This document shows positions 6,069 through 15,733 of a stretch of DNA of 33,294 nt, piece by piece. The stretch is taken from assembly GCA_944321745.1 (NCBI GenBank), contig CALUML010000203.1, positions 1-33,294 on the forward strand, in the 5' to 3' direction. Positions within the stretch are counted from its first letter, which is position 1. The number at the start of each line of letters is the position of its first letter. The notes under the pieces are model-generated. The model did not search any database and was not told the origin of the DNA. It worked only from the letters and a program-made list of their open reading frames with translations. The DNA is from an uncultured Bacteroidales bacterium (GTDB lineage: Bacteria; Bacteroidota; Bacteroidia; Bacteroidales; Paludibacteraceae). Both the position numbers and the translations under genes were made by a program.

Positions 6069-8861
6069 CTACCGCTTCGGTTTCACATGCTCCAAGTAAG
6101 CTGTCGGACTTTCCTTAAAATATTCCCTAAAGCACTTGGCAAAATAGGCGGGCGAAGAAAATCCCGTTTCATAAGCAACCTCCGATATGGTCATTTCTGT
6201 ATGGATCAATAACCGTTCGGCTTCTTTCAAACGAATGATACGCACCAATTCATTCGGAGCATAATTAGTCAAAGCTTTTATTTTACGATAAAGTTGTATG
6301 CGCGACAAGCCTATTTGCCGCCCTATCTCATCCACACTCAATTCATTGTCCGACAAATTATCCATCACGATTTGACGGAACTTATCCATGAACGTCTTGT
6401 CCATTCCTGCCAAGCTTTTCTTTCCCTCGCCAAACGTAAGATTTTCGCGAAAATACTCTTTCATGTGGGCACGGTTTTCTATTAACTTCCGGATACGGAT
6501 TTTCAACAGCTTATCGTTAAACGGCTTGGGGATATACGCATCGGCACCACTCTCAAAACCTTCCACCCGTTGCTCATCAAGCGAGCAGGCAGTAAGCAAT
6601 ATCACCGGAATGTGACAAGTGGAAAGATTGTTTTTCAACTGTTTGCACAACTCAAAACCATTCATTTCATCCATCATAACATCACTCACAATCAATTCAG
6701 GAATTTGCCGCATAGCCAACTGCAATCCTACGACACCGTTCTCTGCTTCTATCGTCGTATAAGCATCAGACAACAAGGTTTTCAGATACAAACGCATGTC
6801 CGCATTATCCTCCACGATCAACACCAAAGGCATACCGGTATCCGTTTCTTGATCATCTGCGGCAATTATTTTATCGGTAGCATATTGTTGCCACATCTCA
6901 CCTCGTTCTGACTTCGGTTCCACTTGTAACACATCTGCCTCTGGCAACGCCACATCGGCTGTGGCCCCATGCTCTTCCCTCGGGATCACCACCGTAAAGC
7001 ACGTACCTTTCCCATACTCACTCTCTACCGAAATGCTTCCATCATGCAATTCGACCAACATTTTAGCCAAGTTCAAACCAATACCCGAACCAGAGGCTGC
7101 ATCATCTACTTTGTAAAAACGCTCAAATACATGGGGCAAATGTTCTTTCGGGATTCCTTTTCCCGTATCAGATACTTGCACCTGCACAGCCTTTTTGCCA
7201 CGGAAATCGGCAACACAAGACAAACTCACGGTTACCCTCCCATTTTCGGGCGTGTATTTAAAAGCATTAGATAGCAAGTTGTAAAATATTTTCTCCATTT
7301 TATCCGCATCAAACCACAAGAAGCAATCCTCCGGCGGTGCCACAAACGACAAATGCAAGTGCTTGCCATTCGCCAGTTGCTTAAATGACTTGGTAATGCC
7401 CTCCACGAAGGCTTTAAAATCGCCATACACAAAAGCCATTTCCATTTTCCCGTTCTCCACCTTGCGGAAATCGATGAGCTGGTCGATGAGCCGCTGGAGT
7501 TCTTTGAGATTCTGCCGCATGAACAATGCCATATACTTTCCGCTTTCGCTCAACTGTTCGTGCTCTATTAACTGGTCGAGCGGACCGGAAATGAGCGTAA
7601 GCGGTGTACGGAACTCGTGCGACACATTGGTAAAGAACACGAGTTTCGCCTGCGTCGCTTCCTCCAAATCTTTCGACAACATGGCCAACCGGTCGCGCTG
7701 CTCAGCCAGTTCGCTGGCCTGCTTGCTGATGACCGCGTTCCGCTCCTTGAGCAAACGGTTCGTGCGGTTCGACTTACGGTAGGCCCTAACCAACATGGCC
7801 AGCAAACCGAGAATAATCACTAATACGCACAACGAACCGTACAATAGGAAACGTTGCGTGGCATATTGCGACAAGCTCTCGTCCAAAGCCCGATCCAACT
7901 TTTCCAAATTGCCTTGCTGTTTCACAATTTGATCGGTCTGCAATTTCAGTACACGAGCATTCGTCTTGTCCACCACGGCAGTGTACAACTTGTTGTCGCG
8001 GCTGTATGATTGCCCGTTTAATATGCTCAAGGCAGTCTGCATGACCCGCTCACCACCCGTAGGATAAAGGAACGTGGCATCAATACGCCCGTCGAGCACC
8101 ATCTGTATGCCCCCATTCGGTCCTGCCAATGCATCAATGCCTACAATATAGGGACGCGACTTGCCCGCTTTGGTATAAGCAGACGATGCACCCAAGGCCA
8201 TTTGGTCATTGTGGGCAAATATCAAATCCGCTTCTTGCTGCCCTGCCATGAAGCGTTCTGTGGCAGCCTGTGCCATGTCGCGAAACCAACCGCCATCGAC
8301 CGAAGCCACCACCTCAATGCCCGGATAAGCCCGGATAGCCTCCATGAAACCCATGTGGCGTTCGGCCGCCGATGTGGAACTACGCAGCCCTTGTATCTCG
8401 AACACGCGTCCCCGGCCTCCCAATCGCTCAGCTATGTAAAATGCCGCATCGTGCCCTATTTGATAGTTATCAGCCCCGACAAAGGCCGAATAATTGTCTG
8501 AAGCAATCTTACGGTCGGCCAACACCACAGGAATGCCCGCGGCCAATGCATCCTCTACCACCTGCACCAACGGTTCCGCCTCGTTTGGAGCCAGTACAAT
8601 CAAGTCCACTCGATCGGCAATGAATTGCTCCACATCTTTTATCTGCTGTTGCGTGTCATCCTTTACGCTCTTAATGCGCAGTTCTATGCCGGGATGGAAC
8701 GAGGCCTCCTGCAACGCTTCCTTGTTCATGGCCGTACGCCAATCATCCTCGCTGCACTGCGAGAAGCCAATGACCCGTACCTGCTGCCGGGAACTGCAAG
8801 CACACAAACACAACAGCGCACAAAGACAAACCGGCAGAAACAATATGTAAGAATATTTCAT
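6069..8861 (-). CDS. Hybrid two-component system regulator with fructose-type periplasmic sensor
   Basis: Predicted 930-residue single-protein sensor and transcription factor. Order: N-terminal hydrophobic signal with a lipobox-like LCAC (1-22); a sugar-binding-protein domain (about 25-330, Peripla_BP_4 type, with DLIVLAPNE, VVLADRK, FAHNDQMALGA); one membrane helix (about 338-359); histidine kinase with SHEFRTPLT (His415), N box NLLSNAFKYTP (Asn532) and DTGKGI; receiver with Asp727 (SDVMMDE) and Lys779; AraC-type DNA-binding domain (about 835-925). Most PUL hybrid systems use beta-propeller sensors; the binding-protein form is that of B. thetaiotaomicron BT1754, which senses fructose. Lying at the end of a fructan PUL, it very probably activates the locus. 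The 199 bp upstream carry repeated motifs shared with the susC leader, hinting at autoregulation. Confidence 0.95.
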   Translation of the reverse strand: MKYSYILFLPVCLCALLCLCACSSRQQVRVIGFSQCSEDDWRTAMNKEALQEASFHPGIELRIKSVKDDTQQQIKDVEQFIADRVDLIVLAPNEAEPLVQVVEDALAAGIPVVLADRKIASDNYSAFVGADNYQIGHDAAFYIAERLGGRGRVFEIQGLRSSTSAAERHMGFMEAIRAYPGIEVVASVDGGWFRDMAQAATERFMAGQQEADLIFAHNDQMALGASSAYTKAGKSRPYIVGIDALAGPNGGIQMVLDGRIDATFLYPTGGERVMQTALSILNGQSYSRDNKLYTAVVDKTNARVLKLQTDQIVKQQGNLEKLDRALDESLSQYATQRFLLYGSLCVLVIILGLLAMLVRAYRKSNRTNRLLKERNAVISKQASELAEQRDRLAMLSKDLEEATQAKLVFFTNVSHEFRTPLTLISGPLDQLIEHEQLSESGKYMALFMRQNLKELQRLIDQLIDFRKVENGKMEMAFVYGDFKAFVEGITKSFKQLANGKHLHLSFVAPPEDCFLWFDADKMEKIFYNLLSNAFKYTPENGRVTVSLSCVADFRGKKAVQVQVSDTGKGIPKEHLPHVFERFYKVDDAASGSGIGLNLAKMLVELHDGSISVESEYGKGTCFTVVIPREEHGATADVALPEADVLQVEPKSERGEMWQQYATDKIIAADDQETDTGMPLVLIVEDNADMRLYLKTLLSDAYTTIEAENGVVGLQLAMRQIPELIVSDVMMDEMNGFELCKQLKNNLSTCHIPVILLTACSLDEQRVEGFESGADAYIPKPFNDKLLKIRIRKLIENRAHMKEYFRENLTFGEGKKSLAGMDKTFMDKFRQIVMDNLSDNELSVDEIGRQIGLSRIQLYRKIKALTNYAPNELVRIIRLKEAERLLIHTEMTISEVAYETGFSSPAYFAKCFREYFKESPTAYLEHVKPKR

Positions 8862-8957
8862 GGTTCTTGTTTGTTTTAATCCACACAGCCATCAAGAAAA
8901 CCGGACACGTTCTTTTCAGGGAAGTGGAAAGGTGCTCCAAATGCCGCCTCATTTCCC

Positions 8958-9034
8958 TACGGACGCAAACCAAACTGCATAGGCACGGATTTTTCACCGC
9001 GTACGGACGCAATTACGCTTTCGTCCGCACGAAA
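8958..9034 (-). promoter_or_regulatory. Candidate regulator-binding cluster upstream of the HTCS gene
   Basis: The 199-bp gap between fructokinase and the HTCS gene contains TACGGACGCAA twice (8958-8968 and 9002-9012), then TACGCTTTCGT (9014-9024) abutting TCCGCACGAAA (9024-9034). The last two words form an inverted TTTCG/CGAAA pair. Both 11-mers recur in the susC leader at 24966-24981. I find no TAnnTTTG box here. Binding by the HTCS is an inference from the shared words. Confidence 0.4.
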
Positions 9035-9060
9035 TCCTAGCCTCCACCGCGCAACTGCCG

Positions 9061-9948
9061 TCAGTCCCCAATACGCTTTTTCAGTTCAACAGACAAAGCA
9101 GGCATACCGCCTTGACAGGTACACACATAAGCCGACACATCCACTGCCAGCCGATGAGCTTCTCTCACATCCATGCCATGAAGCAAACCGGCCACAAAAC
9201 CGGCAGTAAAAGAATCGCCCGCACCTACCGTATCGACCACCGCCACATGCGGAGTGGGCAGAAAGGAAGACACTCCATCCGCTTGCACATAACTGCCGCA
9301 TACCCCTTTCGTAAGGACTACCATCTTCAACCCGTATCCCTCACGCAAGAACGAACACATTTCTTCTTCCGTCTTATACTCCCATTGGTACAAGCGAGCC
9401 AACACGGCCAACTCATCATCGTTTATTTTCAGTATGTCGGCCCGACGAAGCGAAGTTTCTATCAGCTCACGCGAATAAAAATGCTGCCGTAAATTGATGT
9501 CGAACACCTTGATGGCATCCTCGGGCAAAGCATCGAGAAATGCGTTAATCGTAGCACGAGACACCTCGCCACGCTGGGCCAGCGAACCGAAACACGCTAC
9601 CTGAGTACGCCGGGCCAGTTGTTCCAAACGTTCGGTAAAAGGGATATTGTCCCATGCCACACCTTCACATATTTCATACTGCGGCACACCCGCACCGTCA
9701 AGCGTCACCTGCACCGTACCCGTGGGGTAAGGCACCTGCTCCACACACAAGGACAGGTCTTTCTCCTGCAACTCGGCCAACAACTCCGCGCCCAAGGCAT
9801 CCTGCCCCACAGCACTGACTGCATATCCGTGGCAACCCAGCTGCATGGCGTGGCAGGCGAAATTAGCCGGTGCACCGCCCGCCACCTTCCGATCGGGGAA
9901 CACGTCCCACAACAATTCCCCGATGCCGACAATGACTTTTTTTTCCAT
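9061..9948 (-). CDS. Fructokinase (PfkB family)
   Basis: Predicted 295-residue cytoplasmic sugar kinase phosphorylating fructose with ATP. The N-terminal PfkB pattern GGAPANFACHAMQLG is at 24-38, and the C-terminal PfkB signature DTVGAGDSFTAGF is at 239-251, with the catalytic base Asp245. The length is typical of bacterial fructokinases. It follows the permease gene by 51 bp on the same strand, matching the place of BT1757 in the B. thetaiotaomicron levan locus. Other PfkB sugars cannot be excluded from sequence alone, but the surrounding fructan genes make fructose the clear choice. Confidence 0.92.
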   Translation of the reverse strand: MEKKVIVGIGELLWDVFPDRKVAGGAPANFACHAMQLGCHGYAVSAVGQDALGAELLAELQEKDLSLCVEQVPYPTGTVQVTLDGAGVPQYEICEGVAWDNIPFTERLEQLARRTQVACFGSLAQRGEVSRATINAFLDALPEDAIKVFDINLRQHFYSRELIETSLRRADILKINDDELAVLARLYQWEYKTEEEMCSFLREGYGLKMVVLTKGVCGSYVQADGVSSFLPTPHVAVVDTVGAGDSFTAGFVAGLLHGMDVREAHRLAVDVSAYVCTCQGGMPALSVELKKRIGD

Positions 9949-9999
9949 GATTGCTTCTTTGTGTCGTTATTGAATTATTTTAAAAGGTCGGGCATCTCA

Positions 10000-11154
10000 T
10001 CAACTTCTCCTCATCACCCCAGCAAACACGCAGAGGTACACCACCCCGACTGCCATGACAAGCACCGCACCGAGTTGCGTACCCATGCCGTCGGACAGCA
10101 AGCCCATACAAAAAGGGAACAGCGTACCGCCAATAAGCCCCATGACCATGAGTCCGGAAATCTCGTTCTTCTTCGCAGGCAAGTACAACATGGCACGTGA
10201 GAGGATGATAGGGAAAATGTTCGAGTTACCGAAACCCACCAAAGCGATAGCTGCGTACAGCACCGCTTGCCCATGCCCAACGGCCAACCCCGCCACACCT
10301 AACAACATACACACCACGCTAACGGCAAAGAACTTGGCTGGAGCGAAACGCGACAAAATAAACGTGCCACTAAGACAGCCGATAGTGCGAAACAAGAAGT
10401 ACACGCTGGTGGCCAACCCGGCCTCACCCAAAGCCAAGCCAAGTCGTTCCTGGATAACCTTCGGAGCCGTAACATTCAAGCCCACATCGATACCCACATG
10501 GCACATGATGCCGAAGAACGAAAACAAAATAAACGGCTTACCCAGCAACGCAAGGCATTGGCCGAAGGTGGACGAGGCACGCGCACCTTCCAGTTCTTCC
10601 TCGGCTATCGGTGTAAGACCCAGCCAAAGGACAGATAGCGCGGTAACGCCCGCAAACATGGGGTAAATCCATTTCCAATCGCCTAACGAAGCAGCCGCCC
10701 ATGCCGCCAAAATAGGGGCAATAAACGATGCTATGGCTTTGATGAACTGTCCGAAAGTAAGCGAACTGGCCAAACGGTCGCCTTGTACAATATTGGACAG
10801 CAATGGATTGACCGACACCTGCATGAGCGTGTTGCCTATGCCGAGCAACGAAAACGACACTATCATTAAGGCAAACGAATAACCGAACAGGGGCAAGACG
10901 AGCGACAAAAGCGTTACCGCCAAGCTGAGCAATACGGTACGCCGCCGCCCGATACGGTTCATCAACATGCCCGTAGGCACGGCAAATATGAAGAACCAAA
11001 AGAATACCATCGAGGGCAACAAATTTGCCAACGTGTCGTTCAGCCCGAAATCGACTTTCACATAATTGGTAGCAATGCCCACCATGTCCACAAACCCCAT
11101 GCAAAAGAAAGCCAGCATGACAGGCATGAGCTTGGATAGATTAGTTTGTTTCAT
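10000..11154 (-). CDS. MFS sugar permease (FucP-like), probable fructose importer
   Basis: Predicted 384-residue inner-membrane carrier of the major facilitator superfamily. Its hydrophobicity fits about 12 helices, and the conserved loop between helices 2 and 3 is seen as GMLMNRIGRRRTVL near residue 62. The sequence resembles the FucP/glucose-galactose permease group, which are proton symporters. It sits between the exo-GH32 gene (45 bp away) and fructokinase (51 bp), the position of the monosaccharide permease BT1758 in the levan locus. Fructose released in the periplasm is therefore the expected substrate; this is inference from context. Confidence 0.88.
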   Translation of the reverse strand: MKQTNLSKLMPVMLAFFCMGFVDMVGIATNYVKVDFGLNDTLANLLPSMVFFWFFIFAVPTGMLMNRIGRRRTVLLSLAVTLLSLVLPLFGYSFALMIVSFSLLGIGNTLMQVSVNPLLSNIVQGDRLASSLTFGQFIKAIASFIAPILAAWAAASLGDWKWIYPMFAGVTALSVLWLGLTPIAEEELEGARASSTFGQCLALLGKPFILFSFFGIMCHVGIDVGLNVTAPKVIQERLGLALGEAGLATSVYFLFRTIGCLSGTFILSRFAPAKFFAVSVVCMLLGVAGLAVGHGQAVLYAAIALVGFGNSNIFPIILSRAMLYLPAKKNEISGLMVMGLIGGTLFPFCMGLLSDGMGTQLGAVLVMAVGVVYLCVFAGVMRRS

Positions 11155-11199
11155 ATATTCAATCGTTGTTCAAAATAGGAAATACACATATATGCTTAT

Positions 11200-13413
11200 T
11201 TACTTGCCCAATGGCCACACTTTAAATTCTTTCACCATCCAATGCACCAAGTCGGATGAAAAGAACACCATGCTGTTAAACACCTCGCGCGGGAAAAGCA
11301 AATTGGTCATCACCAACTCGCCATCATTGACAAACAATTCGACGGATGCCTTATCCACAAACAAGCGAACCCGATATTCATCGCACGCAACAAGAGGAGC
11401 TTTTACCTGCATGGCAAACTTGTCGCTGAAATCAGACAAACCTGCTTTCCGGCGGTCGAAAGCCAACGTGCCCGCCTGCTTGTCAAATGTGTAATCAAAA
11501 TAGTCGCCTCTACTGTTGGTAAATCCGAAGCCAAATTGCGCCGCCCCATTGGGTACCAGCACCATTTCCAATTCAAAACATCCTTCGTTATCGGGCAACA
11601 AATCCGCGATGTTCTCCCTTTTACTTGACACATGCAACGTGCCATATTCTACTACTTGTCCACGCAACGTGCCCGTCTCATGTACCGGCATGCCGGCAAG
11701 TACCAAATGTTCACCATTGTGCCGTAGCGACAAGTCACGGGGTAGGGTCATGGCATTACGGAAATTGACCGTAGGCACTTGGTTGGCATAATCCCAGTTG
11801 CTCATCCAACCCATAAACACCCGGCGGCCATCGGGGACATTGTTCCAAGTTACCCCGGCATAATTGTCGCGCCCATAATCCACCCAAAGTGGATATGGCA
11901 AATCATCGGCATGGAACGTGCGCCCATCGAAGTCGCCAATAAAATACTGCGTGGCACTGCCACCATTCGGTCCACCCGGGTTAATGCTGACCAGCAGCAC
12001 CCACTTGGTGCGTCCGTCCGGCGTTTGCAGCGGGAACAAGTCCGGACATTCCCACACGCCCCCATGGCTTCCTATGCCATCACCAAACGCACTCAGTTTA
12101 TGCCAAGATTTCAAATCGGGCGAGGCATAGAACGTAATGGTTTGCGAAGTAGCCAAAGCCATGACCCATTGGCGGGTTGTCTCGTGCCAAAACACTTTCG
12201 GGTCGCGAAAGTCCACAATATCCGGGTCGGTCAATACCGGATTACCCTCGTATTTAGTAAAAGTCCGCCCACCATCGGTGCTATAAGCCACCGATTGTGT
12301 CTGCCGTTTGCCTGCCGAAGTAAACAAGACCACTATCGCATTACGCCCAAAACCGGCGGTGTTATGTTCATCCACTACGGCACTGCCGGAAAATATGCTT
12401 CCCAACGAATCAGGGGCAAGAGCATCGCCCAAGTGTTGCCAATGCACCAAATCCTCACTCACGGCATGTCCCCAATGCATGTTGGCCCACATGGAACCAT
12501 AGGGATTGTGTTGATAGAACAAATGATAGCGGCCATCATGCCACACCATGCCGTTGGGGTCATTCGTCCAACCATAATAAGGTGAGAAGTGATAAGCAGG
12601 ACGATACGGTTCTTGGTAATTGAACTCATAAGCATCTGACTGGTGAATTTGCGGATAGCCGATATCGGTCGTTTTCACGTGTTGGAAGCGCAAAGTCAAC
12701 TCCGTTCCTTTAAAAGTCTCCACATCAATAGGCATCCAGTAGTCCACCTGCGTCTGCGCCACCCGTATGTAAAGGGTTTCGCTCCGTTTTTCCCCATCCT
12801 GCCACAGCACCACCTGCGACTCCGGCCCCTTGTCTTCAATCGGTACAAGCAGATATTTCTGCGTGATCGGGAACGTCATTTCATAATCAGGAACAATCAC
12901 ACTCTTCGCCCGGTCGCCCATTTCGATTTGGTCAACCAAAATATGCCCCCAACCTCCACGCTGGTTGTCGATGATACGCACCCGAGCCTGCTGCCCGCGA
13001 TAGGCTTTCACGTCCCATGAATACCATTGCAAGGTTTCGCTCTCCACCACCGGACGAGTTTCGTACACCCGCTTACCGCCAACCTCCAATGCCACACATA
13101 CACCCTCGCCCATGCCTCCTCCCAATAGGAAATTGACATAATCACGTTCTATCGTAAAGACGGGAGAAAGCAACTCGCCCCGCGCGTCATCACCGCCGTG
13201 GAAACTGTTGACCAAACATTTACCTGCAAACCCGGCAACCGGCAATTGGTTGCCCACCGCTCCGACAACAGGAGTATTGCCAAAAGCCTCGCCCTGCACC
13301 GTCCAACCCGCATAATTGGCTTGTTCAAAATCAGCCACGACCACATCGCCTCTCGTGCAAGAGGCCAATACCATCCCGCCAAGGATTAGCAGGCATATCA
13401 TTTTCTGTTTCAT
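11200..13413 (-). CDS. GH32 exo-levanase/fructanase lipoprotein with N-terminal beta module
   Basis: Predicted 737-residue lipoprotein: signal with lipobox LASC (Cys19). Residues 25-165 are a beta-rich module (GKCLVNSFHGGDDARG, LLGGGMG) often found before or after levanase and inulinase cores, and about 170-265 is a second beta-rich stretch. The GH32 core starts near 272 with nucleophile motif WTNDPNG (Asp285), RDPKVFW (Asp404, transition-state stabiliser) and acid/base WECPDLF (Glu455). The C-terminal beta sandwich (about 590-737) ends with the usual VDKASVELFVNDGE. All three catalytic residues are intact. The complete motif set and the position equivalent to BT1759 suggest exo-acting release of fructose from imported oligosaccharides, probably periplasmic. 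Levan versus inulin preference cannot be read from sequence. Confidence 0.93.
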   Translation of the reverse strand: MKQKMICLLILGGMVLASCTRGDVVVADFEQANYAGWTVQGEAFGNTPVVGAVGNQLPVAGFAGKCLVNSFHGGDDARGELLSPVFTIERDYVNFLLGGGMGEGVCVALEVGGKRVYETRPVVESETLQWYSWDVKAYRGQQARVRIIDNQRGGWGHILVDQIEMGDRAKSVIVPDYEMTFPITQKYLLVPIEDKGPESQVVLWQDGEKRSETLYIRVAQTQVDYWMPIDVETFKGTELTLRFQHVKTTDIGYPQIHQSDAYEFNYQEPYRPAYHFSPYYGWTNDPNGMVWHDGRYHLFYQHNPYGSMWANMHWGHAVSEDLVHWQHLGDALAPDSLGSIFSGSAVVDEHNTAGFGRNAIVVLFTSAGKRQTQSVAYSTDGGRTFTKYEGNPVLTDPDIVDFRDPKVFWHETTRQWVMALATSQTITFYASPDLKSWHKLSAFGDGIGSHGGVWECPDLFPLQTPDGRTKWVLLVSINPGGPNGGSATQYFIGDFDGRTFHADDLPYPLWVDYGRDNYAGVTWNNVPDGRRVFMGWMSNWDYANQVPTVNFRNAMTLPRDLSLRHNGEHLVLAGMPVHETGTLRGQVVEYGTLHVSSKRENIADLLPDNEGCFELEMVLVPNGAAQFGFGFTNSRGDYFDYTFDKQAGTLAFDRRKAGLSDFSDKFAMQVKAPLVACDEYRVRLFVDKASVELFVNDGELVMTNLLFPREVFNSMVFFSSDLVHWMVKEFKVWPLGK

Positions 13414-13514
13414 GTCTTGTAAGAATATCTCCTTTCAAAAAGCTATCCACATTAAAGGTTGTTCTATACGATTACTTATACTCCGGTAATGCCATCAAGT
13501 TGGATAAGAACATT

Positions 13515-15587
13515 TCATTTCAGCACAACACAATCCAACCCTATGACATTTCCACTTCCACGGCTTTTCTCGTTTTTACCTACCAACTCAACCCGCAGAT
13601 GAATAGTTCCTTCTGCCGTAGGGGCATACGTTCCCAAGCTTATCGGACCGGAATTGCGCACATCATACTGCGGCGCACTGCAACCATCAAACCGCCGGGC
13701 CACCTTCTGCCCGTTCACAGTAAATTCCAGCACACCATAATCCGGAGCCTTCGTAGCATAGAGTACCACCTCGTATGTCCTATTCTCCTTACACGGCAAT
13801 TCGAATTCCAAGAAATTACCCACCCGGCCTTGCGTACATATCAATTGCTTGCTGCCACTCCACTTGTCATGAGGAAAAGTCAACATACTCTGCCCATCGA
13901 CCAACATTTCATGCGACTTGGCCACCGGCTTCAAGGTCTCAAACTCAATAGCACCGGCTTCCACCTTGTAATCGGCGGGATCGTCCGGTTGAGTTGGAAG
14001 CACGTAACGAGTTTCCGTCATGGGTGTACAGCCTTCAGCTACCGCGTCCTTGTTACCATACCAAAACACGGTCGCCGCATAATCGACACTCCCGGATATC
14101 CAACTCAACATTTCAATATCGAACCGAAGCTGCTCATAAAATGGCATTGGATCAAGGTTACGCGTACGGAAGAAAGTATTGTAACCAGTTGCCGTTTCCG
14201 CATCAGCACGTGTGGCTCCGCCAAACGGAGTATAAAAAGGAATAACCGGTGCCCATGAGCAGTTGTAATAATCCTCCGTACCCGTTCCCACGTGGGAAGG
14301 GAAAGTGTCATTATCAATCCAAATTTTCTCATCACCTTCACCATACCAAGCCAATGTGTGATTAAACAGAGACAGCACATCGCCCCGGTAAACACCTCGC
14401 CCTTTCAACGTGGCAAAGTTCCATTCCACGCAAGCCCCGGCATTGTCGGGATTGGCCTCCACGTGTATGCCAAGCTCTTGCCGCCACGAGGCATGGAAGT
14501 AAAGCGAACGCTCGTCCCAAGTCCAATCATCGGTACGCATGGCTACAGACACGTCTACCGGGTTGGAAGAAAGGTTGACTAGCCGGAACATCGCATTACG
14601 TTGATAAGGCATGACCCAACGACTTTCCACATGTCCCTTGCCATCTGCCGACAAGAACCAACTATCAACTTTGGGAGCCCCCATGCCCCCACCCGAAAAG
14701 TCGCTCAACGGAACTTCCACCGTCTGCACGCCATCAAATTCCATGACCACCACCAACTCACGCATGACCTGCTCGTAGCGTGAAGGTTCAGCTGCCACTC
14801 GGATGTCCAACCAACGAACCGCTTTACCCCCATCCGGGAGAGCGACGGACAACGTATCGTCCCCTCGCAATACGTCCCTTGCAGACACTTGCGTACCACC
14901 TGCAAAGGACGGATGCACACGAAGCAACGAGTCGATGGCCGACAACTTTTCCCTGCGGGCATCCACCAAGCCTTTGGAAAAGGTTTCCACGCGGGTTCCA
15001 ACCGGATATTTCCTAAAATTGATATTGTAATACTTCGGCGAAGGCGTAACCGAATCAGGCAATTCAAACGTAATTTTCAGCCCAGTGCCGTAAGGGATAG
15101 GCAAAAACAGAGAATTACCACCCTTGCCATCCGGCGTATAATTGGGGTGCGCCTGCAACAAGCCGGTTCCAAGCCCCAACCCCGAGCGCATCAGGTCGTA
15201 GCCCAGTATCTCCCATTGCGGGGTCTCCGCCCCATCGAAGTAGAAACGCATCACACCGCGCTTATCCATGGTCGTGAGCCAAAAACGGGTTATCACCCCC
15301 GGCCCGGCCTGGTCGAACAACACATGCTCCACGCGCCCGGCTATCGTGTCCACCCGCTTGATGCCGAAGCCATCGTTGTTGGCAAACCAGCCCGGTACAT
15401 CGGGAGACACCGTGCGACGGTCGTAACTGCTCTCCAAATGGGACGTGAACGGGACGGCAGGCAGGCGCGCAGCCTCCTCGTAACTAACCATTTCGTCCAG
15501 CAAGGCATCAAAAGTCACATCATAATGCTTGCCACATGAGCTTGCCAACAGGCAAGCCAGGCATAATGGCATCCACAACCGATTCAT
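13515..15587 (-). CDS. DUF2961 / GH172 glycoside hydrolase lipoprotein
   Basis: Predicted 690-residue lipoprotein (lipobox LASSC, Cys18). The DUF2961 core covers about residues 40-510, with GPGVITRFWLT, GTGLLQAHPNY and the active-site block GEGDEKIWIDND then GTGTEDYYN. Glu417 and Glu438 are 21 residues apart, the same spacing as the catalytic pair Glu270/Glu291 reported for the founding GH172 enzyme, difructose dianhydride I synthase/hydrolase of Bifidobacterium dentium. Residues about 525-690 form an added beta-sandwich resembling a carbohydrate-binding module. GH172 enzymes act on alpha-D-fructofuranosides, D-arabinofuranosides or related furanosides. In this fructan operon an alpha-fructofuranoside or difructose anhydride is the best guess. 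Gaps of 101 and 146 bp flank it, wider than elsewhere in the operon, and it is absent from the B. thetaiotaomicron locus. Confidence 0.9.
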   Translation of the reverse strand: MNRLWMPLCLACLLASSCGKHYDVTFDALLDEMVSYEEAARLPAVPFTSHLESSYDRRTVSPDVPGWFANNDGFGIKRVDTIAGRVEHVLFDQAGPGVITRFWLTTMDKRGVMRFYFDGAETPQWEILGYDLMRSGLGLGTGLLQAHPNYTPDGKGGNSLFLPIPYGTGLKITFELPDSVTPSPKYYNINFRKYPVGTRVETFSKGLVDARREKLSAIDSLLRVHPSFAGGTQVSARDVLRGDDTLSVALPDGGKAVRWLDIRVAAEPSRYEQVMRELVVVMEFDGVQTVEVPLSDFSGGGMGAPKVDSWFLSADGKGHVESRWVMPYQRNAMFRLVNLSSNPVDVSVAMRTDDWTWDERSLYFHASWRQELGIHVEANPDNAGACVEWNFATLKGRGVYRGDVLSLFNHTLAWYGEGDEKIWIDNDTFPSHVGTGTEDYYNCSWAPVIPFYTPFGGATRADAETATGYNTFFRTRNLDPMPFYEQLRFDIEMLSWISGSVDYAATVFWYGNKDAVAEGCTPMTETRYVLPTQPDDPADYKVEAGAIEFETLKPVAKSHEMLVDGQSMLTFPHDKWSGSKQLICTQGRVGNFLEFELPCKENRTYEVVLYATKAPDYGVLEFTVNGQKVARRFDGCSAPQYDVRNSGPISLGTYAPTAEGTIHLRVELVGKNEKSRGSGNVIGLDCVVLK

Positions 15588-15605
15588 TGCTATAAATACA
15601 AGATA

Positions 15606-15715
15606 CTGCCGATGGAACTGAGCGAATTATCCCTTGGAGCATATTACAACGAACCATTACAGGCTCAAATACACTCGCGCAAGTCGGAAATTATACATCT
15701 TAGTTCCATCGGCAG
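15606..15715. repeat. Inverted repeat bracketing 79 bp in the gap between the T9SS-cargo and GH172 genes
   Basis: CTGCCGATGGAACT (15606-15619) recurs as its exact complement at 15702-15715. A G.T wobble and two further pairs extend each arm to 17 bp. The 79-bp interior has no open frame and no clean TAnnTTTG box; the nearest is TGTATTTG on the minus strand. It could fold as an mRNA stem protecting or separating parts of the operon, or serve as a recombination site. Function unknown. Confidence 0.75.
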
Positions 15716-15733
15716 ACAGTCAACAAACATATA

